Counted from the stretch's first letter, positions 1 through 15,093 are shown. The stretch is DNA of 64,000 bases from Colias croceus (GCF_905220415.1 NC_059537.1:6393622-6457621), one strand, 5' to 3'. Program-made: numbers and translations. Notes: generated from the sequence alone by a model not told the origin.

Positions 1-2700
1 ATATGATGGCCACCTATTATACTCCTTTTAAATTGTTTAAAAGGTCTGGCGTCGTATGGGACAAACCTGATACTTGAGCTGAATGCCAGATGTCCCATCT
101 CTTTATCACAACGAGATTGAAGTGCACTGCTTTGGGATGTTTTAAGTTACGTTGCTCGATAACCGAGTCCTTGTTGCACATGTTACAGATAACACGAATC
201 ATTAAACAAGATTCAATTTTATAAGCCGAATGTTTAAAATCGATTTATATACTAAAGAGTAAAGACGCTTAAAAAACTTCGAAATATTTATATGCATTTT
301 AGTGGTAAGGTGTTTATGTCACCGGCTCTTGCCTGAAATAAATATAAAAATAATAAAATACATTTGACTTTTAATATCTACTATCTATACTCTATTTTTA
401 TGATTACAATAAAATAAAGAAAGTTTATTCTTTATTCTGAGTTATCAGAAAACATACTGACTGACAACAAACTACACTACTACTGTTTATTTTGACTTAC
501 AACTTATACTATATTCAAAAATAGTTTGGAAAATCCAAAAGTGCACGCCTCATAATCTCATCCTTTACAATAAAATTGATTATTTATAAAGAGTACACTA
601 TAAATATAAAAAAGAAATAAAATAAAACAGTTGGAAAAGTAAAGAAAGCGGTACCGTAATAATTGAGCTATTTTTCTTGTGGCCCCACCTAGATGTGAAA
701 CTGCGCAGGTTTAAGGGACTGACTACCAACTTATTTTTTAAACCTTGGCTTATAGTATAAAGAATCGAGTTTATAATGGTGAATTTTGAGTACACTATAA
801 ATATAAAAAAAAAATAAAGAGTATATACATATAGATATACTAAAATTATGGAGAACAGTCGATATTTTTTTTTTGTTTATTTAATAACAATTAAACCACA
901 TCGAATCAGACCCTGAAAAATGAAAGGGTTCTATTCCTGAGCATACTCAAGCGTAAGAGAAAAAAAAAAGACTCGATTAGTAAAGTATTTTGGTCGCTAT
1001 CGTGTTAACAAGAAAATCCTCCGCACATACAGACACACGGACGTCCAAGACAGAACTTTTTTAAACTGTTTTTTAACTAGTTTAAATAACAAAAATGACA
1101 TCAAAAATATCATGAATGTTAAAAATAGTGTTTTTTCTTAATATGTGTGTGTATGTATTATCTTACAAGTGCAATGTATGATACATAAAGACATTTTAAG
1201 TTTGAAAAATCAGATGTTTTGCGCGAAGTGACAGTAGTACCCACCTCAACGCTTCGCTTATGAGACGTGCAATATTCTTTACCTCTTTAAAAGCGAACTT
1301 TGTCTGTTTGTCCCATTATTGAGGTTTTATTTTATTTTAAAGACACTAATAATATTCATGCCATTGTTTGCCTGAAGAGTATTTAAGTACACGTGTATGT
1401 ATATAAATTAGGTTGGAAAAGAGATATTTGAACAACAGTTATAGAAAATCTACTTTTAATATTGACACAGCGGCGATGGAACACGTGGCTCGTACGTAAA
1501 TAACATTATGAGGCTCAACTTACAAAAAATATGCACTAAAAACTTTTTATATGATAAGAATATTTACTATACAACATAAAGCATGAAATATAATAATTGA
1601 TAAAAAAATATATTTTCGCAAATTGTATTCGTAAGTCGACTTCAAATATCGGACTAAATTATGTTCGCTACTTAAATTTTTCATGTGTCATTTGTTCAAA
1701 TGAATGTCTCCGACTTTGATATTCTCACATATTCTCGAAAATAGGCCGTAATAACTGGCTTTTTGAAGTAGCGAAATATTTTTTCCCTTGTAATCCCTGA
1801 GTCGAGATTGTTTGATTTGGTAAATATAACATAATATTTTCAACGTGGAAAGATTTTGCTCTACATTTTCATATAAAAGTACCTACTATCTACTTTGTTA
1901 ATAATAATTATTCTTTTAAAGTTCTTCCAGATAAAGTAACATTCTATATCTTTCCATACTAGGTGTGATATCGACTTTATCATCCCCAAAAATCAATTTA
2001 AATTATAACCTTTATTTTACGCTAACTCTATCAATTTAATTTAATAAATTAGAAATTTGAGTAATTAAACATTACCTTGACCGTTAAATCGGTTACGATT
2101 ATTATACATCAGCAATTTGAGGTCTAGGCTTTCAAGCGTGCATAATTTAATGACAGTTATTACCTTCAAATTTAGAACAAAGAGAAAAATCAGTCAATAT
2201 CGTGGTTTATTAGTTTTGAGGATTACGTTACCTGATATCTTCTCTAATGATCTGAATTGAGTAATTAAAACTAATCGTTGTCATAAATTTTACCTCCTAT
2301 TTAAGCAGGATAAATGATCTCGTGTCGAGAAATCTCTCTCGAAGAGTGCTAAATGTGTTGGGAACAGCATCTTATGTAATCAAGTCTTTAAGCTATTCGT
2401 GTACTAATTACTTATACATGTTCACGCGCATGCGTTTAATTTACACAGTGTGTGAACAACATCGTAAAACGATACCGTGAAGATACGAGTATTCCGCGTG
2501 ACTGCGTTATTAAATGTGCCTCGGTTTGTACCACCGCCCAATGTTTATGCAATTGTTTAAACTTAAACAGAGTACCGTTTTCTTTGACCTGCAGGGCCAA
2601 ATGTAACTGACGCATGTTTGTATGACATTTTTCGATGTTAAAATTTCTTATTAGCGCGTCTCAGTTGCCACTGGTAGTACACTGAGATACTTTATTACGT
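1..2700. other. AT-rich noncoding DNA
   Basis: No credible gene. The only structure seen is a 22-base direct repeat (GAGTACACTATAAATATAAA at about 592 and about 788), about 197 bases apart, with A-rich tails. Confidence 0.6.
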
Positions 2701-2708
2701 ATTATACT

Positions 2709-3147
2709 TTGTTTACTTGCAAAGAGCATGGTCAATATATATTTTTCCTATTTTTAGAAGGTCCATATGTATTTTACTTTCAAAGAGTCTTTGAGTCACA
2801 AACTTTTAGAGAAGATAAATTTGTTTTTCTGTTTTCAAATTGGAATAATTGTGATTTGTATGCCAATTTAACACCAAGTAATTTTTTTACTTCAAACAAT
2901 GCTACTGTTTGTTACAGAAGTCATACTGAAGCATTCACAATACCGAAATGTATACGAGAAACACCATTTGCATTCACGGCTCAATTTACATCAGCCTTTG
3001 CCTATATGTCAGTTCATGTCGCAAGGACGAGCTCATGTTACTTTGTATTCTGCAGAGGGCAGTGGGCTCGAAACTTCCCAGAAAGCTTTCCATACACTTA
3101 TTGGAACATCGAATGGTCATTTAATATGCGATACCAATAGTATTTAA
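2709..3147 (+). other. Ambiguous open reading region, possible exon of unknown gene
   Basis: A frame open for 143 codons (2709-3137) overlaps an 82-codon frame (2899-3144). From about 2920 both stay open, and base composition is more balanced than around. An acceptor-like TTTGTTACAG precedes 2922, from which the second frame would read into QGRAHVTLYSAEGSG and end at TAA. A short minus-strand frame is also open over 2998-3120. I recognise no family. It may be a terminal exon, a decayed gene or chance. Confidence 0.2.
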
Positions 3148-3149
3148 AG

Positions 3150-5272
3150 TTTAATAACTGAGCGTAGAGATATTATTAATATTATGACAGTTTAACAGGA
3201 TGTACGGTTGCTTAATAATCACGTAGTAGTTTTAAATTGCTTTTTAAAGTGTTGGTGTTATTTAAAGGAAACACAAGACTAGGGAATAGGGCAGGCACAA
3301 CAGAAAGTACCTACTTGTATTTTAAATGAATAAAAATGTGGAAGTTGAAATGTAGAGTTTGTTTGGTCGACTGTTTTTAAACTACTAGTAGAATAGAACA
3401 TTTCAATTTTAATACGAAAAAATTCTCACACATTTTCACATAATAAATATTATTATATTACCTCAATCAAAAGATGATAAGAATCGTGATTTTTTTTAAC
3501 TTTTGGTGGAACGTTTGTGAGTTGTGACTCATAGTTTTTTGTAAAAGTTATTTGTCTCAAAACTCATATTATTTGATTGAATTTTAATGGACTTATTGAA
3601 TAACGACTTCCGTTAATATGGCTGAAGATGGTATCTCAAAATAAGGCGTGATTCAACAGGATATGAATGTTGCAAGCGTAGGATTCATACGAGACATTGC
3701 AACTCTCATTGTAGACATTTTGTAATTTCTCACCATTTGATGCACTTGAGTTATTGTACTCGTATTACCTAGCTTATTGTTTCCTTGTAGGTACTCGTAG
3801 ATTATCCTTATCTTCTTTTGTATGTGTATGTGTTTCTAATTTAGTACCTATATCATTAAAAAATCTGTGTTGCCATTTAGATTAAAGCTATATGTGGATT
3901 TAGGTAAACAGATTATTGTAGTATTAGACATCGGTAAAATCAAACATCAGTTATGTTTCTAAGAATTATTTGGGTACCCAAAACTTCATAAACCATGGAA
4001 TTGCTGCACAACTCTGCATGCACCGTAGGTACCTGCTTAATAAAAATAAAATAAATCAAAATATGTTTTTTATTTCACTTGTGTAATTTTATTGCAAAAA
4101 TTTAATGTAAAATAAGATTTCTCATTTAATCGCACACGAAATCTGCTAATCGCAAAAACTACCTACATTATGCTATGATGAAATATTTATATATTTCTGT
4201 CGTAATTAATAAAATTATTCTCGTAAATCGTAAATTGAATTTATTTGCTAAAAAACTAATTAAATGTATATTATCGATAGATGTGAGGTTATAATATATA
4301 AAACTAGATGTGTAATATATAAATTATACGTAATAAATATATTTTATTGCACACGAAGTCGGTCGACTTCCGATCTGATCAGCACATGGCGAAGTTGGCT
4401 TCGGAAGTCACGTTTTTGTTACTTCCTCCCTGTTTCGCTGTTTTAAACTTAATATAAAATAATGTAATAATGTTGCCTATAACATTTTTATAGCATCTTT
4501 CTATAAAATTACGTAACTTGTGCTGGTCGGCGGTTTAAGGTTTGAGTAAAAAATGTCGTAGAAGTGAAAATTATTAGAAAGCGTAAAGATATTTAAATAA
4601 TGATTATTATTTAATCAGCATCATGATCGTAGCAAGTAAACATCAAATGTCTCTGACAAAATACTTCTTGAAATCTATGTTTAAGAAAGAATTCATTCAA
4701 ATCTATGTTCAGGAAAGAATTCCAAATAACCCTACTTTGTATTAAAAACCATTTAGTACCTATGTAAATATTCTATTATTTTATTATACAGTTATAAAAC
4801 CTCCTTACTCAAAGATCAAACATCCTCAAAAACATCGTTTGCTCGCCCAAAGAAGATAAACACAATATATGAGTCTTAACGCCTACCCCGTGGCAGTTAG
4901 GACCGCTCTAGGGACAAACAAAGATCAATGCCAGGCACATCTCACATCTGATCCTTCATTAAGGATAGCCCTTATCTCCAGATAACCTCTGGCGTGTAAA
5001 TAAAGCTGTTTGGTTGACCGGAACAGGGATTATCAAGCTTTACACTCTATTTTTGTAATGGGAATATAACGGGCAGATGTGTGATGTGTGTTAAACGACA
5101 CATTGTAGATAAAAAGCCAGATAAATTTGATTTAAAAAGTCGAATTTGATATTATTATTAAAGTGTACTGAAAAAGCTGGGTCTATAAATAAAAATTATC
5201 GCGAAGAAAATAATAAAACATGAAGTGAACATGTTATGCTATGGATAATAACTCTTAATAATAATCATTTAA
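3150..5272. other. Noncoding DNA, nothing recognised
   Basis: AT-rich with dense stops in all frames. A more balanced stretch near 4860-5050 has no open frame or motif I can name. Confidence 0.6.
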
Positions 5273-5510
5273 TCCATACTAATATTATAAATGCGAAAGT
5301 AACTCTGTCTGTCTGTCTGTTACTCAATCACGCCTTAACTACTAAACATACTGGCGTGAAATTTAGTATAGAGATATTTTGATACCCGAGAATATATATA
5401 CTTTTTTACCCCGGGACATAGGATAAGTTTTATTCCGGAAATCCCACGGGAACGGGAACTATGCGGGTTGTTCTTTGATTGCGCGGGCGATGCCGCGGGT
5501 GGAAAGCTAG
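5273..5510 (+). mobile_element. Non-autonomous Helitron (Lep1-type), 238 bp
   Basis: It begins TCCATACTAATATTATAAAT right after A and ends GGAAAGCTAG right before T, matching Helitron rules (5' TC, 3' CTAG, insertion between A and T). A GTCT run at about 5307-5322 and a GC-rich end with GCGCGGGCG...CCGCGGG lie inside. Sister copies are at 10346 and, inverted, 55694. Confidence 0.75.
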
Positions 5511-8500
5511 TATCCAATAAATATGAATACATTAACATCTGAAAACAAATGATTCATGATTGTATTGACATCGCCGAAACTATAATGAATATTCCACGAC
5601 TCCTAGAAATATGAGAGAGTGTGGGACACCGGACAATACATGAGCAAGCTCTCCTCATATTCATGACTATAGAATAAAATTACTTTGTTTTATTCTTTAT
5701 TATAAATCTAATCTGCAAACGAAAAAGTTTATCATACGCATGCTGAAACACGAACTACTACTTATAAATATAGACTCTATTATTGTGGAGTTTTATATAT
5801 AAGTACGTTCTATTGAACAGGGTATTAATTAACTACACTGCACTAAACTTGGTAAGCTTATTAGTTTAAGTATAACACCATTATTTCCAATGAATTTACC
5901 TTCTTATCGTTTCCAGATGTTCATCGATATTTATTTTGGTAGGATTGTTAAAGTGGTTAATTAAGAAGTACTATGCCGTCATCATTATAAAGTTTATAAT
6001 AATATAATGGTTGTTAATAATAATAAACATTATGAATAAAATTATTGATTTTTAGAGAGACTCTTAAATATTCAGCGAGGTCAATATCGACTATAGCGTG
6101 TGTAGCGCTAAAAAATATGTAATATAACCACTTATATTTTATTCAATAAAAATTCTTGTAAAACTTAATAACAATAAAATAGATGTAATATTATTTTATC
6201 GATCCTGCGTAGATCATAGACCAGTGGTGAACATTACTTTTCATATTACTCGTCTCTATCTCAAAGTATTTTCGTTTTCAGCATAACAACAGAACGCTGA
6301 TAACGATTTATGAACACATAGATAGCTACTGTACATTCAAACCTCGAAATCCCGAATTTGCATTAGTTGTAACTTTATAATAAAGGTATCCTTTGTCCAA
6401 TTCTGGACTCTATGTCTACCTCTGCACTATTTTTTCTAAATTTCATTCCAATGTTGGACCTAATTGAATAATAATCCAAAATCTCATTCTCACGAAAATG
6501 ACATTTCCAGCATCAGTAACAAAATATATTTATTAGTAAAATAAATAGGATATTTTCGAGTGTCTGCGTAATTAATAAACAGGAACGTTACACAGTGCTT
6601 TCACCGTGTAAGGCAAATGATAAACTTATTAATATTCCACGATTTGCCGGCATTTCGCATTCGGCCGTCGTCTTTCCAATAAATCGTGTGACGGTTCATA
6701 TCTCTGCAGCGAGCAGACGCGTAATATCGACCCGTCGCGACGGAGCGTCTCACGCGGCCCGGTCGTAGGTCCTTTGTGCCAGACCTTTTTGGTACATGAC
6801 AATGTGGTATTTTTAGATATGGCTACTTTAGATGAAAAGCCTTTGAAACGCATTCAATGGAAACGATAGCTCCTGTTGATTAAAATTATGAGGGTAATTA
6901 AAGAGAAAACTGGCTGCCGTCTGAAACATTTACATGAGTATTGATCTGTCTGCTAAATTAACTTCTTCGTCGTCACTTTTCTACCTTGATAATAAGCCGT
7001 GGGTTACGTTAGCGGTTAATTTTAGGGTACTCCTGATCCTGCCACACAATTCAATGTCGCATGCTCTGGTATTTTTTTTGTAATAAATTGCAGATTTGAC
7101 AAAATTTTACTTTATGGAAAATTTTATGGAAAGTTCAAACTGAATACATTATATCGCAACGTAGGTACCATTAGTTTATACCATTAAAGAAATTATGCCT
7201 CTATATTTGATGAATAGCTTATCAGTTAATATTATAGAGCGGGTGCATACATATACCTGACATAAATAGGTAGTTTATATCTGAAAAGATAACGCGTGAG
7301 AAGTCAATCAGTAATGAAAATGTAAAATATTGATATTTTTGATGCCTGATTCACTGAACCAAGAGCGACCTCTTGGTTCAGTAAACCTTTGAATGAAAAA
7401 GTTTATTTTTATTACACTATTCAATTATTCTTTGCACACGAAATTTCAATTCAACGTATAGGTAGGTACTACATTAATTTCCAATGTGGCGATTGGAAAT
7501 TCGTAAAAAAAGCCGTATTAATATTGCAAATATTAGAAAGACTCTCCTCCATAATGAGAGAGAACAATATGTCTTCAATTATGAAACATAATTTTGCAAC
7601 AAAAACCTTCAAAGTAAAATTAGAAATTGCGCATCAGTTTTTGTGAATCACACAGCGATTACATAAAAGTTTCAGCCAGGACGTTGTGCAATTAAAGTTT
7701 CTTCGCGATCGTTAAAATATTTTCACTTAATCACAAGCCCTTTAACGATTGAATAACTCAGCTATTACAGTGAATTATTTCAAATAGTTCCCATCATGTT
7801 GTTGCGCTGTCATCGGATGGCGCAGTTTATTTATTTGTTTGGCCACGGATGTAATTACACCTCTCACGAAACCACGACACCAACCCGTTCGACTGGTCTC
7901 GTTAATATTAATCTGATTAACTAGACGCCAATACACTATATAAGACAAATATCGAGGCCATAATTGGGTATTCAGTGACATTTGATAAGTACACACTAAA
8001 CTGTATCCCGTGAGAACCGAGTGATTTGGTTCATTGCACGAACTAGCGATGTAGCAGAACTATTTGTCTTTAGGATTTTAGTAGGTATCTACCCAATATG
8101 AACGCTTGAAATTTGCTAATAACAAAATCCTTTATACAAACACAAGTCTTACAAGTTGTACCTATATAGTTCTGTTATACATGTGTTTTTAATTAAGAAA
8201 TATTAATTTGCATATTCTTATCATATAATATGTACGAGAGAATAAAAAAATTGCAAGTTAATGGACTTAAAAATGTTAAAGACCCCTAATTATTGCGAGA
8301 TTAAATCTAAATCACGCGTCTTTATATATTACATGTATTAACTTTATCAGTATTTCTATTAAATACATTAATGATTTATAACATTACTTTATCTTACGAA
8401 CTCGAAACTGAAGACGTTAAATTAAAACGATCTATCATACAGACTTAATTAGAATTAAATAGATTTCTCTTTCTCTATTTATCATTTATTATAACGTGTA

Positions 8501-10345
8501 TTCGCAGTAACTGAATAGTCATGAAGGTATTTTGTTCGTTAGCGAATGCGTATCTCAAATCTGTAACTACCGCGAGGAGGATGCATAAAGTGAGCAGGTG
8601 AAACTAATATTATCTACATACTTTGTCAACGACGCTATCGACCGCTTTCAATGTTTAGAAATAATTTTAATAAACTTTCGTTATCATTGCACACGGATAC
8701 AGCTGGAGGATGCTTAATGGGTATCGATTTAATCTGAAATTCCCTCCTTTGTCGGTTCGCTTACTTAAAAATTCTTCGCGTTTTTCCTTTCAGTTTTAAT
8801 TAAAACGTACCATTTCTTCGAAGGATTTTTAAGCAATGTGCATTGGTTTGATTTTAATAACGAGTGCAATTTACAAGAGTAATTAGTACGGTATTTTGAT
8901 CTGATTACGTTAATATGAATAATAAAATGTTCACTACAGTTAACTTTTTTATACTGCAAAAATACCAAAGATAAGTCACTTATGAAATGATATACGATCG
9001 TAATGTAATAAAGGAGACGTTGTTACAAGTCTAGACTTCAAAATGTTTGTAAGTTCAGCAGCGCAAGTACGTAACCATGCTGCCAATGTTACTGAAATAG
9101 ATGCAAAGTGCAAATCACCGCTTAAAAGTTCATTATCCGCGCCGCTATTCTAAATATGTTTCGTATGAACACCTTGACAGCACGAACCTCAATGTAATTT
9201 TAAACTTCAATGAAAGCAATAACTGTATTGTTCAAGGCGTAATTACTTTCAGGTATGCGCGATTTTTAACTTGTTCTCTATATTTCTTGCAAGTAAAAAA
9301 TGTAGTGTAGGTATTTAAGCCATTTTGACATTGACGAATTCCTTTTTCATGCTTTGTGAAATTCAGGTGCAATTTCGAACAGTTTTTAGTTAATGTTCAA
9401 AAACAGGTAACTACAAACTTTCGTTTAAAGCTTGTTTAAAGCCTGCATTTTTTCTAAATACATTCCGTTTGCAATCCACGTCGTGACAAATTATGATTGC
9501 TGTGAGGTTTTCTTTCTGTAGAGCAATAAAATGACATTAATTTTATATTAAAACAAAACAAGCAGCAAACATGTTACTAAACATGGGATTAAGAATGAGG
9601 CTTACTCCTTAGTCAAGTACATTTGAGTAAAATGTTTTTTGCGGTTGAATGCGTGCATGCAATAGTAATTATCCTACCTACTTCTAGAGAAGTGTAGACC
9701 GAGCGACTACAAGTTTTTGTTTGTTATAGGCATTAATTATTCTAGTAGTAACCGTTTAGTTTTTAATTTTATGAACTCAATTTAATTTTTTCGATTATGG
9801 ATGCATTTCTGATCTGAAGTTAATGTTTTAATATGGAATAGCTTTATATTATACGAATTTTGAAGGAAGAAGTGACAAAAGAGATTCACACATTTTAACT
9901 TATTTTTGTGTCGTTATAAAAAGATAACACATTATCCAACTGTTCGTTTTTTTCTTAAGTTTATATTCGAATTTAGTTTGATGTAGGTATTTGGAAATAT
10001 TTCACCAACACGAGTTCATAAATATACTAAACATCATGTTTCCTTTTAAAATAGATATAATAAATGTTCTGTTAATGCTATTCTATTAATTATTTCTTCC
10101 TGTAGGCACAGGTCGGTCGTAAAACACAAATAGTATTGGGATTCTGTTTATATAAATAAGATAAAAATAAAATTTAATAATAATTATCTTGCCGAAATGA
10201 AATATCATAAAGCATTTAATTCTGTTGGACGTATATAAATGACATAATTTGTTTTAAGCGCTTTATAAAATTTAAATATTATTCAGTTATGAATACTTTA
10301 CCTTGTATTATCGAAAAATATGAACGTTCACTGGCCTTCTTTTCA
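5511..10345. other. Noncoding DNA
   Basis: No gene found. It contains one perfect 13-bp hairpin (7353-7382). Small open frames at 7389-7646 and elsewhere have AT-driven composition and no supporting signals. Confidence 0.6.
7353..7382. repeat. Perfect 13-bp inverted repeat
   Basis: ACTGAACCAAGAG and its exact complement are separated by CGAC. No terminator or RNA role can be inferred. Confidence 0.6.
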
Positions 10346-10583
10346 TCCATACTTAATATTATAAATGCGAAAGCAACTCTGTCTGTCTGTCTGTTACTCA
10401 ATCACGCCTAAACTACTAAACCAATTTTCATGAAATTTGGTATGGAGATATTTTGATACCCGAGAAAGGACATAGGCTACTTTTTGTCCCGGGAAAATGA
10501 CGCAATCCCGGAAATCCCACGGGAACGGGAACTATGCGGGTTTTTCTTTGACTGCGCGGGCGCTGCCGCGGGCGGAAACCTAG
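10346..10583 (+). mobile_element. Non-autonomous Helitron (Lep1-type), 238 bp
   Basis: Same family and same length as the copy at 5273. It starts TCCATACTTAATATTATAAA after A and ends GGAAACCTAG before T. It keeps the GTCT run and the GACTGCGCGGGCGCTGCCGC end structure. Confidence 0.75.
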
Positions 10584-13500
10584 TTTCAAAATATATATTA
10601 AGTACCTATAGTCGTACTTCCAGCTTAGTTTATGTTTATAAATAATTGAAAATATTCATATACTAAAATGGGTGTAGAATTTATTGTAAATATAATCATA
10701 AACTGGATATATCGTTAAGATGCTAACAATGTAGTTACTTTCTTAACATAATGTAGAGTAATATTTAAGATATATATGTAATTCAATGAAAAACATGTTC
10801 CTCCTTAATTATGGCATTAAACTTACAACATCCGATTATAAGATAGGTAAGTAAATATTTGAATATTGAATAGAAGTTAGATATGTAGAGTAATCTTAAA
10901 GTTCAACTAATACATGCAAATTGTATCTACAGATGCCAGCACAAATAGTTTTATTTAGTTAGATCCTGTTAATTGCAATTGTTAAGTAACAACAAGCCAT
11001 AGTTTGTTGCAATGGCGTAAAGGTAAGCCAGTAAGATGTGGTAACATTTTGTAAATGTCAATAAGACAAAGAGGGGAAGCGGAAGAGTTGCCATGCTTCA
11101 GCGGTTTCCCGCCGTGTTAAATCTGCAAATTAAGATTTAACAATACCAAGAATTCCACTTAAAATAACATAAGAAATAATGATGTCAGTTATCAAATATA
11201 ATAAATCATCTAGCCTGAAGATAAAATGCAATGCAATGCAAAATTCATCAAACATTTTAATAAAATAATAGTTTCGTTTATTTATTCTTATGCTGCTGTA
11301 GCTAACAAGTTAACTACTTGCAAAATTTAAAAGCATCTAGACGATCTTAATAGGTACCCTTTGACCTGCGACCTCTAGGTTATTCCGAAACCACACCCCG
11401 TCCAAAGGTCAAGATGACATTTAACTACAATCCCAGCCGTGAGGTGTGTAATGTCCGTTTGAAATATTTATACTTAGTTGCATTCTGACAGCGGAATCTA
11501 GAATTGATGGTAAAACGTTTATTTAATTTAAGATTCAGGTTTCCTTCGTGACCATGCTATCTATTTAGTGATCAGATATCACCGGAACAAGGAACTGGGA
11601 GCGTTATCGTATTGTCTAAATCTACAGGGTAACGTCTGATTAAATTTTGTAAAGGATTAGTTACTCACTTATCAATTTGTTAATACGATGAAATTTATAT
11701 CGATGAAAATAGAAACGTACACTGTTTAGTAGCCACGATTTCATTGACGGTTGCGACAGGTATTACTTTATTGTACACATACCTTGCCTTCGCTATCGAT
11801 GGCTGCATTCCAGTGGCGGTGTGTGGCTATTATTTGATTTCGTCAGTTGGCGGAAGCTATTGCACGGGAGCATGAACAGGCGATATTGCGCACAAAATTA
11901 TATTTCCACTAATGTCGATGGAAGATAAAGGCTTTGGCGCTCGCACGCATAATCATATTTATTACGCGCCATTCGACTTTTGAAAAGGTAAGGTTGGAAT
12001 GTGACTGTCAGTAAGTGGTTCGGAGTGTATAATTAATTTAGTGTGATTGCAGATAGTGATATCTGGCTTTTTAATTCTTCTTACTTAAGAATAACTTGAT
12101 TGTATGCCTATATTTAAATATTTTGTAAGAACTAGTGCACCAAAAACCTACCGGAAATTATATCCATAAAAAGTAACATTTAATTAAAATATGGATAAGC
12201 ATAATTATTTATGATTGATTTCATGATAACGCTTTTAAATATTTCACAGCAATAACTAGATAAGCTTCATGATTTCTTCAGTATAATTGATGCTCTACAT
12301 TTGCACAGAGTACCGTAACACTTGATGCAATTAATTTATTACGTTCCTTTCATTTTACACCAACCAAGAATTAGCAGAGCTGCGTGCAGATTTCGTATCG
12401 TGGGAATACCCAAACTTCGCGTAATGTAATCTATCTTCAATATCAAGAAGTATAGAAAATACATGTGGTGCATCTACATTGTATTAAACATATGATACAG
12501 ACAGTAAATTAACAGAAGCGAGTGATGACACAGAAACGACATGCTATGTTATTTCGGAATGCATGGTTGGGCAATTGCACTGTGATTTGTGGCCACCGAT
12601 ATAACTATAACTCAGAACAAAAACAAACCGCAAATGTGGATCGTAATAAGAAATCGGTCAAGTGCGATTTAAACTCGTTCCAGGCTGACATAAATGTGTT
12701 CTCTGCGTCTCTGTTTAAACGATAATAATGATTTATGTGTTTAATTAAACAATGATTTATTCGTATCAAATGACTGCCGTAAGTGATTAAGGATAGATAA
12801 ATAGAAAAGAAGCTTAGAATTCAATCGTCAAAGAGCTTTTAGTTTTGTTATATAAAAACAAGTGTATGAAACATTTTATTTTATATCGGCAAAAGCGTAC
12901 GTACTCAAGCAATTTCGAAGTAAAACAAGATAAGGAACGCAGAAATATTTTTACCTTATTCCCACTGATGAAACACAGTAACAAAACGAATTCTGTATAA
13001 ATACCAACTGTTTGCTTGAGATTTCCTAATCAAAGATCGAACCGGGCCTCAATAAATAAACGTATTTTATGAGATTTCTGTATTTTTCGATAAGTTACTC
13101 GTTATCATTGACGATTACCTCCGTGTAGAAATATTTAATACTTTAGCATAATCAAGGTTCGGTTTTGTATACTTTTACTTAACTGATATGAACCTTGTAA
13201 TGAGGTCAATGTGGAATCGATATAGAAATCGCGACATCGTTGCTAACTTTAATCTACTTTCTCATTGATAGCACTCTTCTATATTGGTTTCTGGAACACA
13301 AATCTTATCAGTATGTCTGTGAACATATGATGATGAAATTGTTGTTATAGAACTGGGTGTAAATACCAAGGCAACTACGGAGTTTCCGTGAAATTTTTAT
13401 TGACGTTTACTTAATGACTCATGAACTCTGTATTTATGGAATTCGATTAAATTTTGATATTTTATTAAACTTAAAGGATTAACCAAAATGTAGAGCTAGA

Positions 13501-14909
13501 TTTTTTAAATAAATCATAAATTCTTCAAATATTCCAAATAACTGGATGAACGCACGTCTGACATATTCCACCCGGTTACAACTTACTCTTGATTGAAAAA
13601 AACATAAATACATATTCATGTAGACCTTCTGGGATCTGGTAATTCTTCAAGTTTTAATTCCCTCTTTACCGATGACAAACTTTTATCGCTTTTTAATGCA
13701 ATAAAGTAATGAAGTGAGGTTTTGTAGTCGTTAAATGCATTTGAGGGAACACTAATTGATTTCGCTCTGGCCAAAAATTAATTCAGTGGATGATTTTCAC
13801 AAACAAGACGGGGCGATACAATTTTATGTTCTATTGTATTAAATTTCCATGTTTTTATGCTTGGGGCTGGTAAATTGCGTATAATAATAAGTCAGAAAAA
13901 CTGAATAGTCATTGCTGCTGTAGTCATCCAATTTATTTGCTCGTTGAAGGTTATGAGGGTTGTCTCTTTTTATTAAACGACTATCTAGTTATTTATAAAT
14001 TGTATGCACTGCTTTATTAATGTAGCAAAACAAATGCTTCGTAGATAATGTTTTGCAGTGCATTGCAATTTAAATAATACCTAGGTACTTACTATTCTAT
14101 ATTTTGTATTTTATTTTAAATGATCTAACAAATAAATACAATTCATAAGTAGTATTATCATATTTTGTTTTCCGATTTAATCCAGCGCTTGATGGGACAT
14201 ATTTCAATGTTTATTACAATTACATAATAAGTTTTAGACGACCGTAGGTATATATTTCTTTAGTTTAATAGGCACCTAGGCAAATAAGTAGTAAAATTGG
14301 ATTTATTCCAACTGTAAATTATAAAATTACCTATAGGTACGTCCATAAATGATGGTAGCCCATAAACATTAATTATAGGTAAATATAGTTTATCGAGTCA
14401 TCCCGCTGCGAATATGCGTCCATAACTGTATCTAGAAGGAAGGGCAAGGTGTCCCTTTAATATTAACGGTTAATGTTCCTCTTAATGCCTGACAATTTCC
14501 GCCAGCGCAGCCCTGACGACTTCCTCCTGTACTAACCGCATTAGTGGGGCAAAAATATGTCGCTAAATCGTTGAAGAAGCAATATTTCGAGGATACAGAA
14601 TATTATGTCAAAAAAATTTATTCCGTTCAACAAAGCATGAAAGCTGTCGCTGTTTTGTAAGTGAAATCATTGTGTGTGTCTATTGACTTTCAAGAATGGT
14701 TCTGCAATGAAATTTTGAAACGAAAAGCATTTTGGAATAGCGCTAGTAGGTTAAATAACTTACTCATACTTTTTTATTCTCCTAAAAAGGTTGAGAAAGA
14801 GAGTTCAAGTTGTAGGAAACATACCGTCAATTAAACTATACGATTATTCTGTTATTCGAATGTTGATACATTTTCCTTATTTTTCTGTTACTCTTGTAAA
14901 TGTGTATTA
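10584..14909. other. Noncoding DNA
   Basis: No gene supported. A more GC-balanced patch at 11750-11990 ends in a donor-like GAAAAG|GTAAGG on the plus strand, but no open frame accompanies it. The stretch at 14400-14530 is also more balanced and could be conserved noncoding sequence. Confidence 0.55.
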
Positions 14910-15093
14910 CTAGCTTACCGCCCGCGGCTTCGCTCGCTTTTTCTAAAACCTAATAAATTATATAATAAAACCTTCCTCTATCTATTAAAAAAAAAACCGC
15001 ATCAAAATCCGTTGCGTAGTTTTAAAGATTTAAGCATACAAAGGGACATAGGGACAGAGAAAGCGACTTTGTTTTATACTATGTAGGTAGTGA
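14910..15093 (-). mobile_element. Short Helitron-like repeat, inverted
   Basis: On the plus strand it reads A|CTAGCTTACCGCCCGCGGCT and runs to GTAGTGA|T. The minus strand therefore starts TC and ends CTAG between A and T. The interior has the familiar lepidopteran phrase around AAATCCGTTGCGTAGTTTTA. Confidence 0.55.
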
